Positions 1-11,010 of a stretch of 64,000 bases of DNA are shown here, piece after piece; the stretch's first letter is position 1; the number at the start of each line of letters is the position of its first letter. The notes under the pieces are model-generated. The model made no database searches and had not been told where the DNA came from. It saw nothing but the letters and a program-made list of their open reading frames with translations. Location of the stretch: contig OY747716.1 of the NCBI GenBank assembly GCA_963556495.2, positions 15,334,040 through 15,398,039 of the forward strand, given 5' to 3'. Origin of the DNA: Valencia hispanica (Eukaryota > Chordata > Actinopteri > Cyprinodontiformes > Valenciidae). A program made the position numbers and the translations under genes.

Positions 1-437
1 GAGTGAAATGTAAATGCTCATCAGTAAAAGAATACAATACTTTCCCATACTGTTTTGAAGAAGGATAGAAATGTGAAGGAAAATAGTGTTTATAAGACAA
101 AGCTTTCCCATGCCCAAGATTTTGCTTATCAAACTGACATTTGCTTGAAATTTCTTCTTTTTTTTCATTAAAATCTCAGTAACAGACCAATAATTGTATT
201 GGTCTTCAAGAAGAGAATAACAGGAAGTAGATGTAACAATCTACAGCTCATGCGGTAGAATGCAGTAGAACCAAGACAACTATGAGATTTGCACTCCACC
301 AAGCTGGCCTTTATGGAAGAGGGACCAAAAGAAAGCTATTGTTGAATGAGAGAAATTAGTTTTATGTTAAGTGTTTGCCATTAGTCAAATATAGGAAATA
401 TAGGAATATAAGAAAGTGCTTCGGATCAGACTAGACT

Positions 438-1309
438 GGGTCATTCTCTGAATTCGGTGCCCACTAGGGTCTCTGGTTACTGAAAAATCACAAACACCAA
501 CACAAAATTGTTTCTAAACATTGCATCTGATGAGGGGCTTTTTGTACCTCTGAGAAACTATGTTTATTTACTTTGGCATAAAATCAAAAAAATCATTACG
601 AATATTGTTATTTTGGTCGTTTTATAGAAGTTTTTTGTTACAAGGTTAAATGGAATGGGGTTGAAGATTTTAGCAAAAAGTAGCCATAAGTCCACATTAG
701 CTAGTGTATGGAACAGCATAAAAAGTTGAGCTTGACGAGGTCAGTTTGATGAAAAACAATAAAATACAGGACAGAAAGTAAGCTAAGATGTAACTCTTTT
801 TACTGTATGAGCAGGAAAAGACTTGAGTGATGTCAGTTCCATGGTGCTAAGAAAGTTAAACTGAAAGATTATCTTTAAAAAAGGGGGAGATTGGTATGTT
901 GTTATGGGTTTTAACAAGACTGGGGGACATGATTGAATTGTGATATTTTATACAAAATTAATGTATTTTTCTCAGATTTTTTTAATTTAGGCTAAAGAAG
1001 ACATTCAAATAATTCTATTACCAGAAAAAAAAACAACTTCTGGTTACTGTCTATTTACATTTATATTTCATTCACCGAAAGAGCAACTTTGGTAAATGGG
1101 GACATGTTTATTTGGCTGACCTCTACTCATTAGAAACCCATAACATTTTCAAAAACATAATTTTTAAAATGTGTTTGGGTGTCATAATGCAAAGGAACAT
1201 AGATCCTTCTATTTCTTGTTTTAAAAATGTATTTTGTGATTTACTTTACATAAAAATATTTGCAGTAAACATGTGGGACACAAAGTGCACAGAATTCAGA
1301 GAATCCCCC
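438..1309. mobile_element. Unclassified MITE-like element with ~25-bp or longer inverted ends, inside Tc1 copy 1
   Basis: The left end at 438-462 (GGGTCATTCTCTGAATTC...) is the inverse of 1285-1309 (...GAATTCAGAGAATCCCCC), about 20 of 25 positions. Weaker matching continues for roughly 30 bases inward ('ggttactg' against the inverse of 'cagtaaac'). A GAC triplet lies on both sides (434-436 and 1310-1312), a possible 3-bp target duplication. Joining the flanks restores the Tc1 reading 'gatcagac...gacaaaaatta', as in other copies. The 872-bp interior has no credible ORF (the longest is 69 codons), so this is a non-autonomous element. Superfamily not assigned; a 3-bp duplication would suit PIF/Harbinger, but the triplet is not the usual TWA. 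Confidence 0.62.
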
Positions 1310-1599
1310 GACAAAAATTAAAATCATCTTCAAACATGGTGGTCAAAGCCTTAGGGATCCTTTTTTTTTAGCTGGTAAAAGAAAATTGGTGCTTTTGGGA
1401 TAATAGATCACACCAAGCAAAGGGAAACTCATCTGAAAATCTGTTAAAGTCTGCAAAAAACTTGAGACCGACGACGGAAGTTCACCTTCTGACAGACAGC
1501 AGCCCTAAACATTTGGCCAGAGCTACAATGGTAGAACTAAACATATAATGTGTTGAAATGACCAAATCAAAATCCAGAGCTAACTCCAGCTTTGTAAAG

Positions 1600-2130
1600 A
1601 TAAATGGAAAAAAAAATATCGCTACATTTTAAAACTTGGTACCTATGCCTCAAAAGGCATATGACTTGCACTTGCAACGTTAGGACTTGGACTTGGATTC
1701 CAACATGTGAAATTGCTATCGTTGGAATTGTTGTTAGCTTGTTATATTAGGTCAGGATACTGGACAAATGTATTAACTTCCCAAAGCCTTTGTAAGTGTA
1801 CGGGTGACATGTCGATTATTTATTGTTTTCAATTTTATTTTAAGCCTGTTTATTATTTTACATATGCTACTGTGTTAGCTTGGTGATAGCGTTGGGGCAT
1901 TGAGTACATAAAAAATAAAATAAAGTAAACCATGTATGTCTGCCATTATTCTAGTCTTAAAATCTACACCCTGTCCTCTCATTTCTGACTTACTCTCAGG
2001 TGATAATGACTTGACTCGGACTGGTAGGTACTTTTTGGGATTTGGACTAGGACTTGGCCTGTAGGACCTAGCAACTTGATTTGGACTGATCCTATGTGAC
2101 TTGGACTTGCACTTGGACTCAAGTGTGACA
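1600..2130. mobile_element. Second insert in Tc1 copy 1, with repeated GGACTTGG words
   Basis: This segment separates two Tc1 blocks that are contiguous in other copies. It has clusters of the word 'ggacttgg' and relatives at about 1667-1700 and 2005-2130, a pattern seen in fish non-autonomous elements. I could not define terminal repeats or a target duplication, so the ends are approximate and the class is unknown. Confidence 0.4.
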
Positions 2131-2385
2131 GTGAAAGGTGGTTCAATAAATATAGACTTGTGAGGGCAAAATACAAATAGATGCTACATTTTTACATTAA
2201 TAAGTGTAAGAATTGTAAAAAAAAAAAACATGAATCATTTTTCTTGCACTTCACAGTTACGCAATACTGCGTTGGTCTATCACATAAAATCTCAATACCA
2301 TACTGTACGTTGAACCTTGTGGCTATGTAACATGACAAAATGTGAAAAGGTTTAAGCCCATTTGTTAAGCTGAAAAGCGCTGTAG

Positions 2386-4665
2386 ACACAGACAGGGAAA
2401 AGGTGATTCATTTTCTTCCCGTTACTAGTACACAGAACATTAACACCGTTGTCGCATTTATAGCGTGTGTGAAAGCTTTGTTTGAGAGCTTGTTGAGAGA
2501 GGGGAACCTACGAATTTATACGCAGCCAGGCAAGGTCAGGGCAAATAAGAATTCTGCACCATGTGAATACAAACAACCTTTCTGGTCATCCACTACACAT
2601 GCCACAGCTTTGAATGTAACAGCTAAAGTAGAAGTCGTCCAAAAATCTCCAAGCTTCAAATTTAACGAGTGATAAGTGCTGCGGTTTTACAGCAGACGGA
2701 ACAATAACGTGTATGTGTTTGCATGTGTCCAAATGTGTGACCCACCTGTGGTTTTTTTTTTTTTTTTTAAAGGGGCCTGCTGACAGGGGTCATGAGTGCT
2801 CTGAAGCTGCAGCTGGGGGTATGTGGAGGCCTGTCAGTGTAATAGTCATCCTTTGATCCAAGAGGATTGTGCAGATGTCTCACACACCAGACGGCTTAAG
2901 CCAGAGATGCAAACTATGCCACAGTCCGCCTGTTTGCTTCTGTTAGCGGATCAAAGCCGCTCTGAGTCTCCACATGTCCTGTAAACACTGCCACTGGCTA
3001 ATAAAGGAGTAATCCCATCATTCAGAGCATGACACAGATCATATGAGCACACCTAAGGTCGGGGGGCACTCTGAGCCGACCTGAATCGGTGCGTCGGAAT
3101 TACTGAGGGTGAAATTTCAGGAGAAGATTGACAGGAGCTCTGAGAGTTGTGACAGGATGCTCAATTTCAAATAAACTGAACAAAAAGCTAAAACTGCTGG
3201 AGCTTCAGTGTGACTTTCAAGTCAGACATTCTGCTCTTTCTTATCTGATCAATGTTGATTGAAATTCTATCAGATTATCTGGTTTCTTGCTGTGGCCCCA
3301 GTATCTCTCCGCAGCAGATGAGGGTGCAGGCTTCTTAAGTCTGGGCCCTGTGGCAATCTTGCATCAAGTCAAAGCCTCGGCTCATCTTTATTCCATCACC
3401 CTGTGGACTTTCATTTATTTCAAAGAAGGAAAGATGAGGCATTTTCCCCTTTTTTTTTGGGGGGGGTGTTAGCCTTTGGGACCAACTGCGATGATAGAAG
3501 GAGATTAGATCTGTATTACCTCTGGTCATATATGTAGGAAAGAAGGATGGAGATAAAACATTTTTTGGGGGGGAAAAAATCACCATGATTTTGGGAAGTA
3601 ATCAAATAAAAGTGTTTCAAGCATATATACCCCCTTCTGGCATTCCGTTCCTCTTGCTTTACACTTTCTTTCTCAACTTCAGAAAGAAATTCTCTCACTT
3701 TCTTTTTGTGCCTCATGTCATTCCTCTATTACTTTCCACTTTTTATTTCCATATGTTTTATCAATAAATGCCTTGGCCTTCCACTGTGGTTAAAGAAACA
3801 GATTCCCTTCTGTCCCCCCACCAGTCTGGTAAGTGACAGCTGCAGGCATGACAACGGGCCTGATAATACCCTGGATTTGTCAGGCTCTGATTTCACCCGT
3901 GGGTTCCAATGACTAGTGCACAATCAGTGGCGCCTCCCCAGCTGAACCTCACCACTTCGAGATTGTAGCCCTCACTGAGGTTGAGTTGTATGAATGTGTA
4001 TCCATGGTTTCAGTCAGATTGCAAACCAGCACATATAGAGGTCCTCGGGGGGTCTTAAGAGGCCATCATCTGGGATGCCTGCCGAGGCCACAGTGGTGGC
4101 GTGACTGGGGGCTTGGAACTCTGATTAGGAAGGGAACGAAGCAGCAGGTAGTCCAGCATGGCTGGCCTCCGGTGTGCAATTCATCTCCTCATTCCCTAGG
4201 CAGTTCTTTGGCTTCATCTTTGACCATATCGGTCTACAGTATTTTAAAAAATCTCTAAGAGCAAACAACAACCTCGCTCAATTTAGTGCCTTTTGAGCAA
4301 AAGGAAATAACGATGTGTATCAGATATGCTGTGACACATCTCAGACATTCATTTGTTGAATTTCCGACACACGTAAAAGGGAGAACTCTTTCCTGCATTT
4401 GTCTTCACATTAGTGACCAAACGCCTTCAGTCCTGCTAAGACAGCTGTTACTTATTATGTAAGAGTAGTCCCCGGACAATCGGGAGGTTTTGTCTTTATC
4501 TTTACAGCTTAATCTCTGCCACATGATGATGTTTACAGGACACAAGCAATGACTGAAGCTGTCAAACTAAAGATGGTGATTGATAGAAGATATTGTAGGT
4601 TGAATGGACGCTTAGAAGATTTACTCAAACAGTCACTATGTCCTCTGAGGAGATACTCACAAAAC
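2386..4665. other. No gene recognised; mostly unique sequence
   Basis: No ORF above 90 codons and no repeat I recognise. Homopolymer runs occur at 2751-2768 (T) and 3448-3467 (T then G). The part at 2770-3180 is a candidate regulatory block, listed separately. Confidence 0.6.
2770..3180. promoter_or_regulatory. Candidate conserved non-coding element (unverified)
   Basis: Repeat-free block of balanced composition between AT-rich, repeat-laden flanks, without coding potential. It includes an E-box-like 'gcagctggg' near 2809. The call rests only on texture (mixed composition, no simple repeats), which is how vertebrate CNEs often look in single sequences. No conservation evidence is available. 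Confidence 0.22.
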
Positions 4666-4669
4666 CAAA

Positions 4670-4960
4670 CCTATTAACATGGCAGAGGTCACTGAGGTAA
4701 TTAAAACGCTCCCTGACAAGAGGGAGGGTGGTAACAGTAGAATAGATTTGTGTTGAGATGTTTAAAACTCTAGACAAAGTTGATCTATCGTTTGGCACGG
4801 AGGATTACAACATCAAATGCGGAGAGACAGATCAGGGTGTTGATCCCAGTTTTTTTCTTTTAAGGGAACAAGACAGGGGGGTGCGTCATGGGGGTTTGGC
4901 ATGTGTTGCTCACATATGATTTGTGGATTTAGAGAACATCCAAAGTGCTTTTGTAGTAGG
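4670..4960 (+). mobile_element. Fragment of a non-LTR retrotransposon (reverse transcriptase region)
   Basis: Translation starting near 4680 gives 'AEVTEVIKTLPDK', the conserved start of the fish LINE reverse-transcriptase segment usually followed by 'GKAPG.D'. Downstream words correspond to the segments around 'W..G.VVPLFKKGD' (4825-4885, with 'tttaagggaacaagacaggg') and the 'CFVDLEKAFD' region (4915-4945, 'tttgtggatttagagaa'). Frameshifts and stops are abundant. The same LINE type is seen from its C-terminal end at 52885-53360. Clade (Rex/RTE-like) not assigned with certainty. Confidence 0.6.
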
Positions 4961-4964
4961 TTGC

Positions 4965-6715
4965 TAGGTCATTGAGCAAGACACTAAGCACAGCGTAACC
5001 GACTGATCTGGGTTTCTGGGTGTGGTATTCTGCTTGCTGTGAAACATTTTTATTAATGAAATACTTGTGCATGGATACACAGTATGACTGTTTCAGTAAT
5101 TGTAACAAGATAAGAAGGAGAATTGTTCTGGAGCCTGAGTGTAACAAACTGTCAGGAAATCTGCTTAGAACGACTTGCACCGGTGTAGGAAAAACCCCCC
5201 AAAAAACTTAAATATGTAGATGCCGGCCAAATGCTGTTTCTGCAGCAGTCCTGTCTGTATAACATAAACCTCCGGCCTAAAGCATAATCACACCACGAAT
5301 GATGTAGCACGGAAATAAATAAAGACCACAATTGTGCTTCTAAATGAGCAGAAAAGCAGCAAACATATTAACACCTTTTGTAAAAAAAAAAAAAAAAAAG
5401 AAGTCGTTTTTCAGACTGCCAGCTAATAAAATCTGTTACATTAATGCGGTGTTTGCATGACTCACCTTGCAGTCTACCACGATTCAGCACTTATTTTCCT
5501 CAGACTGTATACATTAAACATGATGTCATAACCGGTGTTATTATTAGTCCATTGTACAACACGCATTGCATTGAGCTTAAAGAAGACAAACACTTCTCAT
5601 TTCAATGTAATTTAAATTTGAATTTCAAACTCAAAGGGCTTCATCTATAAGCACAGAAGGCTATAAAGTTTTAAACTATCGTTCCACAGCACGTTGCATT
5701 AAATGATGTTTCGCAAAGCCCTCAGTATAATTTATTTTTACTTTTATAGGTTTCACGGAATCTAAACTCAATCTAACACAATTTAAACTCCACATCAAAA
5801 GCTTTATTTCCATCTTGTTAAACAGATTTTGAACACACAAAACATCAAAGTCAAAGCACGTTACAGGAACTTCATGTTCACTGCATGGGAACAGCAAATA
5901 CTTTGCAATCACTACGGACCCGGACTGTAAGATCTCAATAATTATGTTTCTGGAGAGAAAAGACGCAACTGCACACAGCGTAAAGATAGATAACTGTAAA
6001 GTATTTAAATGGTGAGAAACACACACTAACACCTGCATTCCTTTAGTGATGGGCCTGTTTGTTACGTACACAAAGCAGCAGCAGTGCATGATGATGTCTA
6101 AGGTAATTACATGTGTGAAACTTCTAATCACCTCCATGTGCCACGCTGTAAAACTCTGAAACCGTGAAGTTTGCCTCTAATCTCAAAAATTCTCAAAATG
6201 AAACAAAAAAGGACATGCGAGTCAACCCGACTATAAAAATAAGCTGAAATATGTACCCTTTTCAAATATACAACATTACACCTGTTTATTTTACACGGAT
6301 GCATCTGAAGAGATGGCCCTCCCTTCCATGGTAAGAAGACCAAAGTGTCAGAGTTAAATAAGGTGTTAAAGCTTTAAGCTAAAGTATCCATCTAAACAGC
6401 TTTTATGAGCCCATTAGCCTTTAAAGACAGCTTTTATGAGATATCAGTTGGCTGTCAATAAAAGCCGTGACAAGACGAGAGTCAGTGAAATTATATAAGG
6501 AGCCGGCTATCAAAAATGTTGTTTTGTGCAACCTAAAACAGTTGGCATGGAGGGTTTTTTTTTTTTATTAGCTCTTAACTCAAATAGCAGATACCTGAAG
6601 CTGCCGTTGTGCTGTAATAAGATACCTCCACAGGTTTTCAGTTGATAATCACCTTAAAACTCAAGAAGATAAACATTTAGCTTTAGTCACTGAGTGAAAT
6701 GAGAGCCACTTACTT
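4965..6715. other. No gene recognised; AT-rich unique sequence
   Basis: The longest open frame, 5676-6137 on the reverse strand (153 codons), has no recognisable domain, no coding-like composition and no supporting splice structure, so it is not called as a gene. An A-run lies at about 5382-5400. Nothing else stands out. Confidence 0.55.
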
Positions 6716-6717
6716 CA

Positions 6718-7477
6718 CAGGGCATTGAGAAAGCATTCGCAATCCTCACACCACTAACCTCAGTGTATTTTATTAGGATTTTTGTTGTTGTTATGCAAAC
6801 AAAAAGTAGTACATGATGTTGAAATGAAAAAAAAAAAAGATTTGTTTTCCGTTTCCTGTACGCTGATACCCCTTAATAAAATAAATCGCAACTTACGCCT
6901 TCAGAAATGTCATGATAGTAGTGGCAGCACCGTGCTGTGGGGAATGTTTTTCTTTAACAGAGGCAGGGAGGCTGGTCAGGGTTCATGTGGAGATTAATGG
7001 AACTAACCACATGGCAATCCTCAAAGAAAATCTGTCAAGGGCTTAAAAAAAAAGGCCAAAGGACCAAGCTAAAATGGAATGGAGCTGATCAAAGCTTATT
7101 CATGTACTATAGTGGTCCAGTCAAAGTCCAGACCTAAGTCCATTTAAGAATATGCAATGAAACTTAAAAATTGCTGTTCAAGAAATGCATCCAATTTGAC
7201 TGAGCTTGAGCTATTTCTTTTTCCTAGCAGAATGGGCAAACAACACCAGCTGTGACTGCTGCTAAATGTGGTTCTTCGAACTAATGACTTTGTGCATCCC
7301 ACAACGATCTTGAATAAATTACATATTTTTTCCTTTCAATTCACACATATGTGCTACCTTGTGTGGGTCTCTCACTTAAAATACCCCAAATAGAACCCAA
7401 TAGAACCTTTCACGGTCGGGGTTGTCATTCGACAAAATGTGAATAAGGTCAAGAGGTGTGAACTTTGCAATACCCTG
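6718..7477 (+). mobile_element. Internally deleted Tc1-like transposon (copy 2), non-autonomous
   Basis: Both terminal regions are present: the left end from 'gggcattgagaaagcattcg' (6720) with 'cagtgtattttattaggat', and the right end to 7477 with 'gacaaaatgtgaataagg' and 'aactttgcaataccctg', the decayed inverse of the left end. Between them the first half of the transposase is missing: the sequence jumps from the 5' leader near 6895 to the 'gtggcagcaccgtgctgtgg' segment near 6922. The C-terminal part shows 'ggtccagtcaaagtccagac' (encoding the 'QSKSRPK...' stretch, a decayed SPD..PIE motif) at about 7114. About 760 bp instead of the ~1.4 kb of the intact-ended copy at 43070-44444. Confidence 0.75.
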
Positions 7478-7885
7478 AACAATAAAATAGACAACTCAAA
7501 CTGGCATATTTTCTAACCCTGAAGTTACCGTTCAAACTGAACCCTTCGCAAACATGCGTTATGCTTCAACCTAAGGTCAACCAGCTCTTCACCATCCATT
7601 TACTTTAACAGTACCCACTCAAACCGAACCATCTTTCAGCTGCCCCCATGCACTTCACTGGCTACCAGTATCGCACTACAAGACACAGGCTTTTCCAGTA
7701 AAAGATACCACATTCTCCACACAGCAAATGGAAAAAAAAAAGCCATGAGAAGTAAGCAACTCAAGGATTAGTATTTCGGTGAGGCTGTGCTGCTTAAAGA
7801 AAACGAATGGAATGGGAAATTCAATAATACTTATAAGAAATGACCTTTGGTGTCTTCAGTGAGATTTATAGCTGACGGAGCAAAT
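7478..7885. other. No gene recognised
   Basis: Unique AT-rich sequence. A short stretch near 7640-7700 ('cacttcactggctaccag') faintly resembles the 'HWLPV' segment of LINE C-termini, but is too short and decayed to call. Confidence 0.5.
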
Positions 7886-7887
7886 CC

Positions 7888-7999
<112 letters not shown>

Positions 8000-8555
8000 A
8001 TAAAGCTCCTCTATGGTTATTCAGCAGCTGCAGATGAACAAATTCAAAAATCTTCAAGATTGAAGCCCATTTTTATACAGTGCATGAGCGTAGTGGTTGT
8101 TTTATGCCAATATATGGGAACCCATCAGAATATGAAGGAGCAGATTGATCTACTCAACATACAGATATTCACATGCACCTGAACCTCTTGTACTTGTTTG
8201 CTTTTCTAGCATATTACAAGGTGAGCTACTCTGACAGACTAGCTATAATGAAAAGCTAATATTGGAATTTGACACGGGGTTGAGAAGCAAAGATGGATTG
8301 GTTATATTATTGGATACGGTTTCAAAAATAAACCACTGTAGATCACATCATTTTTAAAGGAGTCACCTCCTTCCTTAGGTTTGCTTTTATACTGTGGCTT
8401 TTTTTTTTTTGCCAGCATGTACACCCAGTTTTAATCCTTTTTTAATGACTAACAAGAGGAGCAGAAATCCTGTCTTTTATTAGGGCACTCGGGTTCTCAG
8501 GTTCATTCTAGGAGGCTTACACCTGTAAAGAATCTCATTTACTTCAGCACGACAT
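8000..8555. other. No gene recognised
   Basis: AT-rich unique sequence with a T-run at 8400-8411. No repeat or coding signal seen. Confidence 0.5.
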
Positions 8556-8559
8556 CACG

Positions 8560-8880
8560 CTGCGCTGAATACAGACGATCGCTCCCTTTCCAAATGTCAG
8601 AGCCTGACGCTCAGCATGTGAACCACGAGCCAACGGTAAATAATTCACATCAACCCTGCGTTGCTTTCCTCACCATCCCGTACACATCCCCCCCCCCCCC
8701 CCATGTCGTCCACCCCACAGCCCCCCCGTGCAGCCACTAGCTCTTCTATAAATAATTAACGAAAGAGACGCGGTGGGATGTCCATCATCCGGCGCTGACA
8801 AGAGTATGGAGCTGCTTTAAACAATACCAATATTGATGGCGCGGGTAATAAAGCAGAATTAAAAAGATGGATTTAAATGA
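8560..8880. promoter_or_regulatory. Candidate conserved non-coding element (unverified)
   Basis: Repeat-free block of higher complexity and GC than its flanks, apart from a C-run at 8688-8702. It carries homeodomain-like cores ('ataattaac' near 8753, 'taataaag' near 8848) and a SOX-like 'aacaat' near 8820. No coding potential. Inference from texture and motif words only. Confidence 0.28.
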
Positions 8881-10715
8881 TATTTTTTTTCCTCTTTCCT
8901 CAAACGGAAGGTTTTGAGTTAAAGTGATGTGGAAAAGCAAGGAGACAAAAGGTTGAGGCTCCGTAATGGTGGTACTTCTAGGGAATGGACATGGTGGAAA
9001 AAAGAAAGGTGGTAAAGCAGGGGGGGTTCCACCTTTCCCCTCCTGCCTCTACCAACCGTGGCGTTCTTAACTGGCCTGACTGTTTTACTGTTGTTTCCAT
9101 CACTGGATTAAGTGTTGGAGTCTCCAGAAAGAAGGGGGGGGGGGGGGGGAGCAGGTCAGAGGCCATGACATTTAGTAATGGCCAGGGAGACGGAGAAGGA
9201 AAAGAAACATGTCTGGCAGCATACTTTCAATTGGGACTATCAATATTGCGTAATAATCGATGTGAAGGTCAAGAGGCTGGCCGGCACTGACAGATGGAGG
9301 ACGAAATGAAGAATGCAGAGGAAAAATGGGAGTTCAAAAGGAGAATGAAAGGTCAAATTAGAGCAACTCATCTATGGAAAGAAGACAGTCAGGATTATTC
9401 TGATCGATATTGAAATCAGGACCATTTGTCATTATGTCTTATATGGGTTTGAGAACACGCTGCCTTTATTATGCTTCAAAAATATATTTACATTTTCACT
9501 TCACTTTTTATTTTGTTGTTCCCAAAATCTATATCTTATATGTTTATATGTTTTCTATATGTTTTCCACCAAAAATACATTCTAATCATATGGCTGATTT
9601 ACAGCATTTTTTTAACCAGTCAAAACGAAAACACTCTATATTCAACAGATAGTAATAAAGTTCAACCAAAATGCAAAAAAAAGTTCAGTCTTCTGTACTG
9701 CAACGCAACTGCTTAACTGCTTTGACGTTCTAACATTACTTCATCTGAACACGTGGAGCTTTATTATTTATTTCTATTCTTGGGCCAAAGTCTTCCATAA
9801 CACTTCCCATTGCTTCTGCATGCCCAGTAGCATGCCCATGCCACTTGCTTGCTTTTTTTTGTTTTGAGATGACTTGTTGATCATTTAACTCCTAACATGT
9901 TTCCTATGAGTCAAAATCATTTGATTAAGCTTGCAGAAATGAATTCCTCATGAGTTTAGCACCTTCTCTAAGTGTCATTCTTAAAGACGGATGTTTTAGC
10001 TCTGTTCTCCCACATATGCCTGACTAAAGCCTCATTTTACCTTTTAACCACGACGCCCAATGCAAATGTTTCTCTGCTGCAACTGCCCGCAGGGATATCT
10101 GCTACAACGCTTCACAGATGTCGACGTGAAGCCCAGATTTTTGCAACCACAAACCAACAGTGACAATAAAACTGCCATAGAAAGGGTGGTATTGTGGTTG
10201 ACCAGCTTACATCACGCATACAGACTGGAAGCTGCAGCAACCAATACCGTCTCTGTCAGCAACTCTTCTTTCATTGTGAACACTATTGTACAGGTTGCAA
10301 AAGCATTATTTCCCCCAATATTTGCTTCTTATGTCTTTAAACAACATGCGTTATCCATATCCCAGGAGTCATAGGGGTTGCGGAAAATGGACAACTACGT
10401 TTATCCAGGTTTTCGTCAGTTACACGGATTTTGAGCTCTGAGTCAACATAACAGTATTTACCAGTCAATGCTTAGCAATTAGGGTATTATTTACTTCAGG
10501 GATCCGGAGGAATGATTACTGAAGGTGGTAAGAGTTTAAACAAAACTTTAAACGCCATACATTTAGGATGAAATTGTGATCGAAAATACATGTGCTAAGA
10601 AACAACAAGGATGTTGTGTTATACCTTAGTTTTCCCCAGTAAAATTGTCATTTGAAAATGTCATGTAAATACTACATTTGAAAAACTTAGAATCAAATGA
10701 GATATTCTCCCTTGC
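8881..10715. other. No gene recognised
   Basis: Unique sequence with a G-run at 9134-9149. Short open frames, for example 8985-9290, have no recognisable domain and run through the homopolymer. Confidence 0.55.
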
Positions 10716-10719
10716 TCTC

Positions 10720-11010
10720 CAATGAACTTCAGGAGTTTTTACATATGTTAATACCCCCTCGACCTATGACCCCGACATTCATGACATCATTATCAAACCA
10801 CCCAGACATAATTCCGAGCTTGTCACCATCATGATCAATGGGCACGGAGGGTTTTTTTTTTTCCTTAATAAAGACATAATGCTGCTTTAAACTGCTAAAG
10901 CCACCACCAGCCTCAGCCTGTCTGTCAATGGGTTTAATGGGACTACGCATCCATCACCTCGTTTCAGGCATCAATCAATCAAAAAGTCCATTTGACAGCT
11001 GGTGGCCCCC
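10720..11010. promoter_or_regulatory. Candidate conserved non-coding element with PBX/HOX- and MEIS-like words
   Basis: High-complexity, repeat-free block except for a T-run at 10850-10862. Near its right end 'catcaatcaatcaa' (about 10969-10982) gives two overlapping PBX/HOX-type ATCAATCA words. 'tttgacagctggtgg' (about 10991-11005) follows, combining a MEIS-type TGACAG and a CAGCTG E-box. In known vertebrate enhancers these sites often co-occur. Here it is only a motif-level inference. Confidence 0.33.

Larger units (their letters stand above)
90..2385 (+). mobile_element. Decayed Tc1-like DNA transposon (copy 1), broken by two later insertions
   Basis: Relic of a Tc1/mariner DDE transposase element. 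Three segments match other copies in this window in order: about 90-437 (transposase N-terminal half, including the stretch read elsewhere as 'ctggcctttatggaagag'), 1328-1600 (the 'acatggtgg', 'gagctacaatgg' and 'aatcaaaatccag' stretches) and 2133-2385 (3' part and inverted end, with 'gacaaaatgtgaaaagg'). Many stops and indels rule out function. The gaps are filled by a MITE at 438-1309 and a second insert at about 1600-2130. The 5' end is unclear and may lie at or before the window start. Boundaries are by eye, good to tens of bases. Confidence 0.72.

Noticed and set aside
5676..6137. 153-codon reverse-strand open frame
   Set aside because: No recognisable domain, AT-rich composition like the flanks, no splice context. 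Length is within chance expectation for 64 kb.
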